Of a stretch of 64,000 bases of DNA, positions 8,725 through 19,603 are shown in pieces. The position numbers and the translations under genes were made by a program. The notes beneath the pieces are model-generated. The model saw only the letters and a program-made list of their open reading frames with translations. It had not been told where the DNA came from and made no database searches. Origin of the DNA: Roseicitreum antarcticum (GTDB lineage Bacteria; Pseudomonadota; Alphaproteobacteria; Rhodobacterales; Rhodobacteraceae); the NCBI RefSeq assembly GCF_014681765.1, contig NZ_CP061498.1, forward strand, positions 682,001-746,000, written 5' to 3'. How positions within the stretch are numbered: the stretch's first letter is position 1; each line of letters starts with the position of its first letter.

Positions 8725-10476
8725 ATGCTTGAGCGGATCTTTCCCGCCCTGACCTGGGCGCGCGGCTATTCCCGGGACATGCTGGGCGGCGACCTGATCG
8801 CGGCGATGGTGGTCACGATCATGCTGATCCCGCAAGGCATGGCCTATGCGATGCTGGCGGGCCTGCCGCCCGAGGCCGGGTTATACGGCGCCATCGTGCC
8901 GCTGCTGATCTATGCTGCGCTGGGCACCTCGCGCACGTTGGCGGTCGGCCCGGTCGCGGTGGTGGCGCTGATGACAGCGGCGGCGGCAGGTACGGTTGCT
9001 GCGGCGGGCACGCCGGGGTTTCATGTCGCAGCGCTGGCAATTGCGATGATGTCGGGCGCGATCATGCTGGCGCTGGGGTTGTTGCGCCTGGGGTTCCTGG
9101 CGAATTTCCTCAGCCATCCGGTGATTTCGGGCTTCATCACGGCGGCGGGCATCCTGATTGCGGCCAGCCAGTTGCGGCATATGCTGGGCAATGCGACATC
9201 GGGCAAGACCCTGCAGGAGCTTGTGCCGTCGTTCCTGGCCAATCTGGGGCAGATCAACCGGATCACGCTGGCGCTGTCGCTGGTGGTGGTCGCGTTCTTG
9301 TTCTGGGCGCGCACGGGGTTGGCCCCCCTGCTGCGCCGGTTTGGCCTTAATCCAAAGCTGGCGCTGCTGTTGTCACGCACAGCGTTGCTGGTGGCGGTGG
9401 TCGTATCCACGGCGTCGGTCTGGGCCTTCGGGCTGGACGCGCGCGGTGTGCGGATCGTGGGTGAGATTCCGCGCGGGTTGCCGCAATTCGGCTGGCCTGC
9501 GCTCAGCTTTGATCTGGCACAGGCGCTGTTGATACCTGCGCTGATGATCGCCGTTGTGGGCTATGTGGAATCGCTGTCCATCGGCCAGACGCTGGCTGCG
9601 AAACGCCGCGAAAGCCTGGACCCCAACCGCGAGCTGATCGCGCTGGGCGCGGCCAACCTGGGCGCGGGGCTGAGTCAGGCGATGCCGGTCACCGGCGGGT
9701 TGTCGCGGTCCATCGTCAATTTCGATGCAGGCGCGCAGACGCCTGCAGCGGGCGCGTTCACAGCCCTGATGATCGGGGCGGCGCTGATGTTCCTGACGCC
9801 GGCGCTGTATTATCTGCCCAATGCGACGCTGGCCGCGATCATCATTGTCGCTGTCATGTCGCTGCTGGACTTCCGCGCCCTGCCCCGGGTCTGGGCGATC
9901 TCGAAGGCTGATGGCGCGGCGATGGCGGCGACGATGCTGGCTACGCTGTTCATCGGGGTGGAACAGGGGTTGCTGGCCGGTGTCGGGCTGTCGCTGGCGC
10001 TGCATCTCTACCGTACCTCGCGCCCGCATATCGCGATTGTCGGGCAGGTGCCGGGGACCGAGCATTTCCGCAACGTGGCGCGGCACCGCGTGGTGACCGA
10101 CCCCGCCGTGCTGAGCCTGAGGGTGGATGAAAGCCTGTATTTCCCCAATGCGCGCCTGTTGTCCGACCGCATTCTGGCCGAGGTGGCGGGCAACCGCGCG
10201 CTGACGCATGTGGTGTTGCTGTGCCCGGCGGTGAACTCGGTCGACGCGTCGGCGCTGGAAAGCCTGGAGGCCGTGAACCTGCGGCTGCGCGACGCGGGCG
10301 TGACCTTCCATCTGGCCGAGGTGAAGGGGCCGGTAATGGACAGCCTGAAACGCTCGCATTTCCTGGAGGATCTGAGCGGGCAGGTGTTCTTGACACAATA
10401 CGACGCGATGCAGACCCTGTCGCCCGTGCTGACCCGCGACACCCGCGCCGCGCCGCGCTGCGAGACAGCGCTGTAA
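8725..10476 (+). CDS. SulP family inorganic anion transporter with STAS domain
   Basis: A 583-residue inner-membrane SLC26/SulP transporter. The N-terminus has the family signature: LGGDLIAAMVVTIMLIPQGMAYAMLAGLPPEAGLYG. About 10-14 membrane helices follow up to about residue 420. A cytoplasmic STAS domain covers roughly 440-560 (LRVDESLYFPNARLL, then VVLLCPAVNSVDASALESLE). SulP proteins carry sulfate, bicarbonate or other anions. The start MLERIFPALTW is preceded by CGAGGG; the longer frame adds 22 non-conserved codons. Its promoter shares an operator with the sulfide-oxidation operon, which favours sulfate or another sulfur oxyanion as substrate. That is an inference. Confidence 0.9.
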   Translation: MLERIFPALTWARGYSRDMLGGDLIAAMVVTIMLIPQGMAYAMLAGLPPEAGLYGAIVPLLIYAALGTSRTLAVGPVAVVALMTAAAAGTVAAAGTPGFHVAALAIAMMSGAIMLALGLLRLGFLANFLSHPVISGFITAAGILIAASQLRHMLGNATSGKTLQELVPSFLANLGQINRITLALSLVVVAFLFWARTGLAPLLRRFGLNPKLALLLSRTALLVAVVVSTASVWAFGLDARGVRIVGEIPRGLPQFGWPALSFDLAQALLIPALMIAVVGYVESLSIGQTLAAKRRESLDPNRELIALGAANLGAGLSQAMPVTGGLSRSIVNFDAGAQTPAAGAFTALMIGAALMFLTPALYYLPNATLAAIIIVAVMSLLDFRALPRVWAISKADGAAMAATMLATLFIGVEQGLLAGVGLSLALHLYRTSRPHIAIVGQVPGTEHFRNVARHRVVTDPAVLSLRVDESLYFPNARLLSDRILAEVAGNRALTHVVLLCPAVNSVDASALESLEAVNLRLRDAGVTFHLAEVKGPVMDSLKRSHFLEDLSGQVFLTQYDAMQTLSPVLTRDTRAAPRCETAL

Positions 10477-10724
10477 CGGCGTGCGTTGAACGACGGACAT
10501 GCCCGGGCGGATCAGGAAAGGCCGCGCTTTTCCCCCCCGTGGCAAGAAGGCGTGTCGGGTTGACCTGCGCTTCGACGTGAGATCTCTGGCCGGGGCACCG
10601 ACCGGCGGCCTTGCTGTCCCTGAGCGCGCGCGCGCCGAATGTCCCGCCCATGAACGCGGCGCTTGCAGCGGGGCGTTGGTTGCGGCATCACCAAGGGCGA
10701 TACGAGGTCACAGGACGCGACGCC

Positions 10725-11933
10725 ATGCCCAGCACACTCACCCCGCTGAACCCCGCCGTTGCGCAGACTTTTGCGCCGCCGGTGATGCAGGCGCGCCGCT
10801 GGCTGGACGGGGTGAGCTTTCCGCCCGACCGCCCGCTGCTGAACCTGTCGCAGGCCGCCCCGGTCGATCCGCCGCCCCTGCCCCTGCGGCAAGCCATAGC
10901 GGATGCGGTGCTGAACACCCCCCAGACGCATCTTTATGGCCCGGTGCTGGGCATGCCTGCGCTGCGCGCGGCGCTGGCTGCGCGCACGACGCAGATCTAT
11001 GGCGGCAGCGTGCGCGCCGATCAGGTTGCCATCACCTCGGGGTGCAATCAGGCGTTTGCCGCTGTCATCGCCACGCTGGCAGGTGCGGGGGATGAGGTGA
11101 TCGTGCCGGTGCCGTGGTACTTCAATCACAAGATGTGGCTGGAGATGTCGGGCATCCGCGCGGTTCCGCTGTCCACGCTGCCCCCGAATCCGGCGCAGGG
11201 CCTGATCCCCGACCCCGAACATGCCGCCACGCTGATCACCCCGCGCACCCGGGCGATCGCGCTGGTCAGCCCCAACAACCCGGCCGGCGTCGAATATCCC
11301 GCGCCGCTGCTGGCGGCGTTCCGCGATCTGGCACGGCGGCACGGGCTGGCGCTGATCGTGGATGAGACCTACCGCGATTTCCACAGCCAGGAAGGCGCGC
11401 CGCATGCGCTGTTCACCGACCCGGCATGGGACGATACGCTCATCCACCTTTATTCCTTCTCCAAGGCGTACCGGCTGACCGGGCATCGGGTCGGCGCGAT
11501 CGTTGCAAGCCCCGCGCGGCTTTCCGAGGTGGAGAAATTCCTTGATACCGTCACGATCTGTCCGACCGGGCTGGGCCAGACGGCAGCGCTTTGGGGGCTG
11601 ACGCATCTGGATGAATGGCTGGCGGGCGAGCGGCTGGAAATCTTGCGCCGCCGCGTCGCGATTGCCGCGGGCTTTGAAACGCTGCCGGGGTGGCGGCTGC
11701 TGGGATCGGGGGCGTATTTCGCCTATGTGGAACACCCGTTCGACGCGCCCTCGGCCGAGGTGGCGCAATGGCTGGTGCGGGCGGCGCAGGTGCTGGTGCT
11801 GCCGGGGTCGATGTTCATGCCGCAAGACGGCAGTACCGACACCGGGGCACGCCACCTGCGGGTGGCCTTCGCCAATGCCGATACAGCCGGTATCGCGAAA
11901 CTGATTGAAAGGCTGTCAGAACTGCAGCCCTGA
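10725..11933 (+). CDS. Class I/II pyridoxal-phosphate aminotransferase
   Basis: A 402-residue fold-type I aminotransferase. Seen are LYGPVLGMPALRAALA (cofactor loop region), SPNNPAGVEY, the Asp/Tyr pair in VDETYRDF, and the Schiff-base lysine in YSFSKAYRLTGHRVG, followed by the substrate-binding HLRVAFAN arginine near the end. The amino donor cannot be assigned; aspartate or aromatic transaminases are closest in style. I chose ATG 10725 (MPSTLTPLNPAV) because the 38 codons before it have no family character. About 250 nt without other genes precede it. Confidence 0.85.
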   Translation: MPSTLTPLNPAVAQTFAPPVMQARRWLDGVSFPPDRPLLNLSQAAPVDPPPLPLRQAIADAVLNTPQTHLYGPVLGMPALRAALAARTTQIYGGSVRADQVAITSGCNQAFAAVIATLAGAGDEVIVPVPWYFNHKMWLEMSGIRAVPLSTLPPNPAQGLIPDPEHAATLITPRTRAIALVSPNNPAGVEYPAPLLAAFRDLARRHGLALIVDETYRDFHSQEGAPHALFTDPAWDDTLIHLYSFSKAYRLTGHRVGAIVASPARLSEVEKFLDTVTICPTGLGQTAALWGLTHLDEWLAGERLEILRRRVAIAAGFETLPGWRLLGSGAYFAYVEHPFDAPSAEVAQWLVRAAQVLVLPGSMFMPQDGSTDTGARHLRVAFANADTAGIAKLIERLSELQP

Positions 11934-12076
11934 CCGCTTGCCCCGCTGCGCGGATATCCGTAAACACGGGGGAAATGCGGGGCCAGTGCGGCGCCAACAC
12001 ATGGCCAGCGCGGGGAAGACGGGTCTTGCGGCCGACGCCCCGGACAGAGGCCAGATACAGGGAAGTGACGAACACC

Positions 12077-13927
12077 ATGGCGGAAAAGAAAAACAACACG
12101 GCGCGCAACCTTGGCGGCGGGCTGCTGCTGGGCCTTCTGGCGGTCAGCCTTGTCGGGTTTGGCGTTGACGGTCTGGGCGGCACGGTACGGTCCATCGGGC
12201 AGGCGGGCGACCGCGAAATCTCGACCGATGATTATTTCCGCGCCCTGCAACAGGAATTGCGGGTGCTGACGCAACAATTGGGCCGGCCCGTGACGCTGGA
12301 CCAGGCGATCACCTTCGGTGTCGATCAACAAGTGCGCGCGCAACTGGTCACCGCCGCTGTGCTGGACCATGAGACGCAGCGGCTGGGTATCTCGGTCGGG
12401 GATGACGTGGTGCAGCGCGAACTGCTGGCCGTGCCCAACTTTCGCGGCGTTGACGGCAATTTCGACCGCGAAACCTATCGCTTCACCTTGCAAAACGCCA
12501 ACCTGAGCGCCGTGGAATTCGAGGAACAGCTGCGGCTGGACGCGGCGCGGGGCATCCTTCAGGCCGCCGTCGTGGGCGGCGTGACGGCACCCGACGCGCA
12601 GGTCGATCTGCTGGCGCAATATGTCGGCGAGCAACGTGCCTTCAGCGTGCTGACCCTGACGCGCAGCGATCTGGATGAGGCCCTGCCCGCCCCCACCGAT
12701 GCGCAGATCGAGGCATTCTATGAAGAAAACCTGGACCGCTACACCCTGCCCGCCGCCAAGCGCATTGATTATGCCTGGCTGACGCCCGCGATGCTGCTGG
12801 ACGAGGTGACGGTGGATGAGGACATGCTGCGCTCCGCCTATGACAGCCGTCTGGATGAATTCGTGCAGCCTGAACGCCGGCTGGTCGAACGGCTGGTTTT
12901 CCCCGACCAAGCGGCCGCGCAGGCCGCGATGGACCGGCTGACTGCGGACGAGGTCAGCTTTGAGGACCTGGTGGCCGAGCGCGATCTGACGCTGGAAGAC
13001 GCCGACATGGGCGATGTGGCCATCGGCCAGTTGGGCGAGGCCGGGCCGTCGGTCTTCGCCATGGACACGCCGGGCGTGACCGGGCCGCATGCCTCGCCGC
13101 TGGGGCCTGCGATCTTTCGCATGAACGCGATTCTGGCCGCGCAGGAAGTCCCGTTCGAGGAAGCGATCCCCGAACTGCGCGACGAACTGGCGCTGGACCG
13201 CGCACGGCGCGAGATTTCCGACACGCTGGACCAGTATGAGGACCTGCTGGCCGGGGGCGCCACGATCGCGCAATTGACCGAGGAAACCCGGATGCAAGGC
13301 GGCCAGATCGACTGGCGCGCGGGCGACAGCGAGGGCATCGCGGGCTATGCGGAATTCCGCGCCGCCGCAGAGGCACTGGCCGTTGGCGATTTCGCGGAAA
13401 TCGGCGTGCTGGCGGATGGCGGGATCTTTGCGCTGTCGATGGTCGAAGAAATCCCCGAAGCGCCACGCCCGCTGGCCGATGTGCAGGTGCGCGTGATCGA
13501 GGATTGGGAAGTCGCCGAAACCCGCACCCGGCTGCTGGCCCAGGCCGACACGCTGCGCGCGGCCTTGGAATCGGGCGACAGCTTCGAGGATCTGTCGCTG
13601 GCACCGGAACGGTTCGAGGGGATCACCCGCGATGCGTCGGTCCCCGATCTGCCGCGCGCGCTGATTACCGAGGTCTTCGCCATGCCCGAAGGTGCCGTGA
13701 CGCGCCTGCCCGGCGACGCTGGCCGCGTGCATGTGGTCGCGCTGCATGACATCAGCGCGCCCGATGCGGGGTCCGACGATATCGTGGCGCTGCGCGACAC
13801 GCTGGACACACAGATCGCACAAGGGGTGGCGCAAGATGTGTTCACCTATTTCGCCCGCGCGCTGGAGGTCGAGGCGGGCGTGACCCTGAACCAAAGCGCG
13901 ATCCAGGCGGTGCACAACAACTTCTGA
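12077..13927 (+). CDS. PpiD/SurA-type peptidyl-prolyl isomerase chaperone
   Basis: A 616-residue periplasmic folding factor anchored by one N-terminal membrane helix (about residues 12-32). It has a SurA-N-like helical region (DYFRALQQELRVLTQQLGRPVT...) and a parvulin-like segment around residues 265-360 (RLVERLVFPDQAAAQAAMDRL). It resembles PpiD, which helps outer-membrane and secreted proteins fold at the Sec translocon. The ATG at 12077 has GGGAAGTGA upstream; the longer frame is non-conserved. It precedes trpE by 133 nt. The call to the family is firm, exact PpiD orthology less so. Confidence 0.85.
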   Translation: MAEKKNNTARNLGGGLLLGLLAVSLVGFGVDGLGGTVRSIGQAGDREISTDDYFRALQQELRVLTQQLGRPVTLDQAITFGVDQQVRAQLVTAAVLDHETQRLGISVGDDVVQRELLAVPNFRGVDGNFDRETYRFTLQNANLSAVEFEEQLRLDAARGILQAAVVGGVTAPDAQVDLLAQYVGEQRAFSVLTLTRSDLDEALPAPTDAQIEAFYEENLDRYTLPAAKRIDYAWLTPAMLLDEVTVDEDMLRSAYDSRLDEFVQPERRLVERLVFPDQAAAQAAMDRLTADEVSFEDLVAERDLTLEDADMGDVAIGQLGEAGPSVFAMDTPGVTGPHASPLGPAIFRMNAILAAQEVPFEEAIPELRDELALDRARREISDTLDQYEDLLAGGATIAQLTEETRMQGGQIDWRAGDSEGIAGYAEFRAAAEALAVGDFAEIGVLADGGIFALSMVEEIPEAPRPLADVQVRVIEDWEVAETRTRLLAQADTLRAALESGDSFEDLSLAPERFEGITRDASVPDLPRALITEVFAMPEGAVTRLPGDAGRVHVVALHDISAPDAGSDDIVALRDTLDTQIAQGVAQDVFTYFARALEVEAGVTLNQSAIQAVHNNF

Positions 13928-13976
13928 TGCGCTGCGGCGCGGGCTGGTTCTGTGCCGATGCCCGCGCACCTATTCG

Positions 13977-14025
13977 CGCCTTCCTATCCCCGCCTTCCTA
14001 TCTCCGGGGCGTTGCATGACGCCCC
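13977..14025 (+). promoter_or_regulatory. 14-nt direct repeat and hairpin before trpE
   Basis: CGCCTTCCTATCCC (13977-13990) is followed directly by CGCCTTCCTATCTC (13991-14004). Then comes a hairpin GGGGCG-TTGCATGA-CGCCCC (14006-14025), 35 nt before the trpE start. The hairpin may end the ppiD-type transcript or tune trpE. I see no tryptophan-rich leader peptide. Confidence 0.35.
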
Positions 14026-14060
14026 CTGCCCCCTTGCTTCTGACCTGAGGAACCCCTGCC

Positions 14061-15569
14061 ATGCTGACCCCCGACTTCGACACCTTTGCGGCAGGCTGGG
14101 CGCGGGGGGAAAATCAGGTGGTCTTTGCCCGCCTTGCCGCCGATCTGGACACGCCGGTGTCGCTGATGCTGAAGCTGGCAGGCACCCGGCCGCACAGTTT
14201 CATGCTGGAATCGGTCACGGGCGGCGAGGTGCGCGGGCGCTATTCGGTGGTGGGGCTGAAGCCTGATCTGATCTGGGAATGCCGCGGCACCACCAGCCGC
14301 ATCAACCGTTCGGCCCGGTTCGATCTGGAGGCGTTCAGCGATCTGGACGGCGCGCCGCTGGACACGTTGCGCGCGCTGATCGCGGAATCGCGGATTGACC
14401 TGCCGGGCGACCTGCCCGCCATTTCCGCCGGGCTGTTTGGCTACCTGGGCTATGACATGATCCGGTTGGTGGAACACCTGCCCAACGTGAACCCCGATGT
14501 GCTGGGCGTGGCCGATGCGATGCTGCTGCGCCCCTCTGTGGTCGCGGTGCTGGACGGGGTGAAGGGCGAGGTGACCATCGTCTCGCCCGCCTGGGCCGGA
14601 TCGGGGCTGTCGGCGCGCGCGGCCTATGCGCAGGCCGCCGAACGGGTGATGGACGCGCTGCGCGATCTGGAACGCGACGCGGGCGGGGCCTCGCGCACGT
14701 TGGGCGATGTCAGCCCGGTGGGCGAGGCCGTTTCGAATTTTGCGCGCGCCGATTACCTCGCCGCCGTGGAGAAGGCCAAGGAATATATCCGCGCGGGCGA
14801 CATCTTTCAGGTGGTGCCCAGCCAGCGCTGGGCGCAAAGTTTCAGCCTGCCGCCGTTTTCGCTGTATCGGTCGTTGCGGCGCACCAACCCCTCGCCCTTC
14901 CTGTTCTATTTCGACATGGGGGATTTTCAGATCGTGGGCGCCAGCCCGGAGATCCTTGTGCGGCTGCGCGATTCCGAGGTGACGATCCGCCCCATCGCGG
15001 GTACCCGCAAACGCGGCGTCACCCCGGAAGAAGACAAGGCGATGGAAGACAGCCTGCTGTCCGACCCCAAGGAACTGGCCGAGCATCTGATGCTGCTGGA
15101 CCTGGGGCGCAACGATGTGGGGCGCGTGTCGAAAATCGGTACGGTGCGTCCGACGGAACAATTCATCATCGAGCGCTACAGCCATGTGATGCATATCGTG
15201 TCGAATGTGATCGGCGAAATCTCGGACGATCATGACGCGCTGTCGGCCCTGCTGGCCGGGCTGCCTGCGGGCACGGTTTCGGGGGCGCCGAAGGTCCGTG
15301 CGATGGAGATCATCGACGAGTTGGAGCCTGAGAAGCGCGGCATCTATGGCGGCGGCGTCGGCTATTTCTCGGCCAATGGCGACATGGATATGTGCATCGC
15401 GCTGCGCACCGCCGTCATCAAGGATGAGACGCTGTATATTCAGGCGGGTGGCGGCGTGGTCTATGACAGCGACCCCGAGTCGGAATTCGAGGAGACGGTG
15501 AACAAATCGCGCGCGCTGCGCCGCGCCGCCGAGGATGCCGGTCTGTTCGTGAACCGTCGCGGCAATTGA
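14061..15569 (+). CDS. trpE: Anthranilate synthase component I
   Basis: A 502-residue enzyme that makes anthranilate from chorismate with glutamine-derived ammonia, the first step of tryptophan synthesis. The N-terminal Trp feedback motif is present as MLESVTGG. The chorismate-binding domain carries the IAGTRKRGVTPEED, LLDLGRNDVGRVSKIGTV and LPAGTVSGAPKVRAMEII signatures, with YGGGVGYFSANGDMD near the end. A GAGGAACC ribosome site precedes the ATG. No trpG lies nearby; xth follows after 25 nt in the same direction. Confidence 0.96.
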   Translation: MLTPDFDTFAAGWARGENQVVFARLAADLDTPVSLMLKLAGTRPHSFMLESVTGGEVRGRYSVVGLKPDLIWECRGTTSRINRSARFDLEAFSDLDGAPLDTLRALIAESRIDLPGDLPAISAGLFGYLGYDMIRLVEHLPNVNPDVLGVADAMLLRPSVVAVLDGVKGEVTIVSPAWAGSGLSARAAYAQAAERVMDALRDLERDAGGASRTLGDVSPVGEAVSNFARADYLAAVEKAKEYIRAGDIFQVVPSQRWAQSFSLPPFSLYRSLRRTNPSPFLFYFDMGDFQIVGASPEILVRLRDSEVTIRPIAGTRKRGVTPEEDKAMEDSLLSDPKELAEHLMLLDLGRNDVGRVSKIGTVRPTEQFIIERYSHVMHIVSNVIGEISDDHDALSALLAGLPAGTVSGAPKVRAMEIIDELEPEKRGIYGGGVGYFSANGDMDMCIALRTAVIKDETLYIQAGGGVVYDSDPESEFEETVNKSRALRRAAEDAGLFVNRRGN

Positions 15570-15594
15570 AACGCGCGCTGAAAGGTCTGAGCCC

Positions 15595-16401
15595 ATGAAA
15601 ATCGCCAGTTTCAACATCAACGGGGTCAAGGCGCGCGCCGATGCGCTGGGCGCGTGGCTGGATGCGACCCAGCCCGATGTGGCCGTGCTGCAAGAGATCA
15701 AATCGACCGACGAGACCTTCCCGCGCGCGCTGATCGAGGATCGCGGCTATAATCTGGAAACCCACGGGCAAAAGGGGTTCAACGGCGTTGCCATTCTGTC
15801 GAAACTGCCGCTGGAAGACGTGACGCGCGGCCTGCCCGGCGATGATGATGACATTCAGGCCCGCTGGATCGAAGCGACGGTGGTGGACAGACGGGCGGTG
15901 CGCATTTGCGGCATGTATCTGCCCAACGGTAACCCCGTGGAACTGGACGCCGGCGGCCAACCGGTGACGGGCGGCAAATACGCCTACAAGCTGGCGTGGA
16001 TGGAGCGGCTGCATGCCCGCGCGCGCGATCTGCTGATGCTGGAGGAACCTTGCGTGCTGCTGGGGGATTACAACATCATCCCGCAGCCCGAAGACGCCGC
16101 CCGCCCCGAGGTCTGGCGCGAAGATGCGCTGTTTCGCCCGGAATCGCGCGCAGCCTTCCGCCGCCTGCTGAACCTTGGCTTCACCGAGGCATTCCGCACC
16201 CGCACGCCCGGGCCGGGGCATTATACCTTCTGGGATTATCAGGCGGGGGCGTATCAGAAGAACCACGGCATCCGCATCGACCATATCTTGCTGTCGCCGC
16301 AGGGTGCCGACTTGATGCGCGATTGCCAGATCGACGCCGATGTGCGCGCGGGCGACAAGCCATCGGATCATGTGCCGATCTGGGTCGAACTGGACGCCTG
16401 A
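15595..16401 (+). CDS. xth: Exodeoxyribonuclease III
   Basis: A 268-residue AP endonuclease/3'-exonuclease of the ExoIII family used in base excision repair. Motifs in order are FNINGVKARADAL, VLQEIKS (metal Glu), GMYLPNG, LGDYNIIP, FWDYQAGAYQKNHGIRIDHILLS (catalytic Asp and metal Asp), and a final SDHVPIWVEL. Length and motif spacing are standard. It is 25 nt downstream of trpE and converges on the SLAM-like gene. Confidence 0.95.
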   Translation: MKIASFNINGVKARADALGAWLDATQPDVAVLQEIKSTDETFPRALIEDRGYNLETHGQKGFNGVAILSKLPLEDVTRGLPGDDDDIQARWIEATVVDRRAVRICGMYLPNGNPVELDAGGQPVTGGKYAYKLAWMERLHARARDLLMLEEPCVLLGDYNIIPQPEDAARPEVWREDALFRPESRAAFRRLLNLGFTEAFRTRTPGPGHYTFWDYQAGAYQKNHGIRIDHILLSPQGADLMRDCQIDADVRAGDKPSDHVPIWVELDA

Positions 16402-16402
16402 G

Positions 16403-16425
16403 AAGCCGCGCCCTGACGGCGGCTT
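16403..16425. terminator. Hairpin between convergent xth and SLAM-like gene
   Basis: AAGCCGC (16403-16409), a 9-nt loop and GCGGCTT (16419-16425) sit immediately after the xth stop. A short T run follows on the plus strand. It could serve both convergent genes. Confidence 0.5.
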
Positions 16426-16438
16426 TGCAAGTGGCGGA

Positions 16439-17734
16439 TCAGAACTGGCGCGTCACGCCCAGCGACATGCGGGCGTTGTCATAGCGCGCGGTCGGGATGT
16501 TGCTGCGCTGCTGCTCCAGCCCCAGTTCAAGGACCGGGGCAAAGCCCATGACCGACAGATCGCGGTGCATGATCTGGCCGGTCAGCGCGGCACGGGTATC
16601 GCTTTGCACGACGCCGAACAGGGGGCTGCGCCCGTCTGCCTGCCCTGCCCCAAGGCTGAGCGTCATCGACCCCACCAGCCCGCCCTCGAACGCATATTGC
16701 CCGCCGAAGCTGGCGCCGTAATCGATGCGGCTGTGGAATTCCTGCGCCGCCCGGTGGTGGATCAGGTGCAGGCTGCCGCGCAGCAGCAGTTGCGGCGACC
16801 ACGCATAGATCAACTGCCCCGAGATCGCGCGGCGCTGCCCGTTGCGGCCCGGCACATTGGCAAAGCGCAGGTCGTCCATCTCCAACCGGCCCGATAGTTG
16901 CATCGCGGGTGCCGGGCGGCCGGACCATGTGGCATAGATTCCGCGCCCGTCCATCACCCGCGCGCCGCCTGCGAATTGCGCCTGTGCGCTGAGGCCGAGC
17001 CCGAATTGTGTGCCCCGGTCACGGGTCAGGATGCCCCCGCCTTCCAGCCGCAGCGACTGGCTGTTCAGCGCGCTGTCGGAAAACACCCGTGCGCTGGCCG
17101 ACACCGCCAGCCGGGCGCGCAGGCTGGGGGCAACATGCGGCAGCCAGGCGGCATTGGCCGAGACTTCCGCCCCCGTCCCGGGCCGGGCCTGCGACGATTC
17201 AGGGATCGGCACCACGCCGAAAGGCAGGTCGACGGTGGTGTCAGAGGTGCCGCGCACCGCGTTCGACTCAGGCGCTATCTGAAAGCTGAGGCCCGCCGAC
17301 CATGTGCGCCGCCCGTCGATCACCGACAGGTAGTGGCGCACCGCCGCGACCTCTTGCGGGGCAAGTGGCGCGCCAAGCGCCCGGTCGAAATGCAGCCGCG
17401 CGCGGTCGTCATCGGCGATCAGCACCAGGGTGCGCGCCAGCTCCAGCCGGAAGCGCACCACCTGCGGTGCGTCCGAGACCAGCCGTTCCAGATGCACGAG
17501 GGCCGCGCGCGGCGCGTTCTGACGCAACAGGCTGCGCGCCAGAATCCACTGGCGTTGCAGCGCCTCATCCCGGGTAGCGGGGCTGATGGCGCTGGCGGCG
17601 CGGTGGGCGGCGGCCAGATTGCCGGTATCGAGCAGGCGCTGCGCCTCATCCAGGCCGCCCGCGCAGGCGATGGATGCCGCCAGCGCAAAGGCCGCGGCCG
17701 GGCCTGTGGCCCGCAATACTCGGTTAAGCCGCAT
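16439..17734 (-). CDS. SLAM-like outer-membrane protein (TPR plus beta-barrel)
   Basis: A 431-residue exported protein. It has a signal peptide (residues 1-25, ending AASIACA-GG) and a TPR-like helical region (about 28-150, e.g. EAQRLLDTGNLAAAHRAA). A C-terminal barrel follows, with alternating hydrophobic strands and a terminal Phe (LGVTRQF), as in outer-membrane proteins. This matches DUF560/surface lipoprotein assembly modifier (SLAM) proteins, which move lipoproteins to the cell surface. SLAM genes usually sit beside their cargo lipoprotein; none is visible here. The leader contains three 13-15-nt repeats each bearing AAAGGA (see 17741-17781). Confidence 0.75.
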   Translation of the reverse strand: MRLNRVLRATGPAAAFALAASIACAGGLDEAQRLLDTGNLAAAHRAASAISPATRDEALQRQWILARSLLRQNAPRAALVHLERLVSDAPQVVRFRLELARTLVLIADDDRARLHFDRALGAPLAPQEVAAVRHYLSVIDGRRTWSAGLSFQIAPESNAVRGTSDTTVDLPFGVVPIPESSQARPGTGAEVSANAAWLPHVAPSLRARLAVSASARVFSDSALNSQSLRLEGGGILTRDRGTQFGLGLSAQAQFAGGARVMDGRGIYATWSGRPAPAMQLSGRLEMDDLRFANVPGRNGQRRAISGQLIYAWSPQLLLRGSLHLIHHRAAQEFHSRIDYGASFGGQYAFEGGLVGSMTLSLGAGQADGRSPLFGVVQSDTRAALTGQIMHRDLSVMGFAPVLELGLEQQRSNIPTARYDNARMSLGVTRQF

Positions 17735-17740
17735 TCATCT

Positions 17741-17781
17741 GCCCGTATCCTTTGCCCGTATCCTTTGCCCGTGTATCCTTT
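17741..17781 (-). repeat. Three tandem 13-15-nt repeats carrying AAAGGA before SLAM-like gene
   Basis: GCCCGTATCCTTT occurs at 17741-17753 and 17754-17766, then as GCCCGTGTATCCTTT at 17767-17781. Read on the minus strand, each copy gives AAAGGATACGGGC or similar. The copy nearest the start codon lies where a ribosome-binding site is expected. Confidence 0.7.
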
Positions 17782-17788
17782 GGGGCCA

Positions 17789-17808
17789 CACCGACGGGCC
17801 CGTCGGTG
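17789..17808. promoter_or_regulatory. 20-nt perfect palindrome
   Basis: CACCGACGGGCCCGTCGGTG is its own reverse complement and lies between the SLAM-like leader and the guaB terminator-like hairpin. It could be an operator or part of a transcript end; no regulator is known. Confidence 0.5.
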
Positions 17809-17830
17809 CCGGGTGCGGGGAAAGTGTTGC

Positions 17831-17866
17831 GGCAAACGGCCCGCGTGTCAACGCGGGCCGTTTGCC
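17831..17866 (-). terminator. Strong 16-bp hairpin downstream of guaB
   Basis: Arms 17831-17846 and 17851-17866 are perfectly complementary over 16 bp (GGCAAACGGCCCGCGT and its complement) with a 4-nt GTCA loop. It lies about 140 nt after the guaB stop and before the SLAM-like gene. It lacks a U tract, so it may work with Rho or as an mRNA end stabiliser. Confidence 0.6.
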
Positions 17867-18007
17867 GCCGCGCCGTGACGCCCCGGCGCAACACGCGCTA
17901 CAGGGCATGGGCAATAGGGCATCGGCGGGAGGCCCTGATCGGGGCAAGGCCCAAACGTCAAGCCAAACGCGCCGCAGCCCCGCAACGTCGCGCGCAGGCG
18001 ACAGCCC

Positions 18008-19603
<1,596 letters not shown>

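Noticed and set aside
11723-13969. 748-codon open frame on the minus strand opposite the PpiD/SurA-type gene
   Set aside because: High-GC antisense shadow: the plus-strand protein has clear family motifs, while the antisense translation is His/Gln/Arg-rich with no domain.
13998-15701. 567-codon minus-strand frame opposite trpE
   Set aside because: trpE is unmistakable on the plus strand; the antisense product shows no family features.
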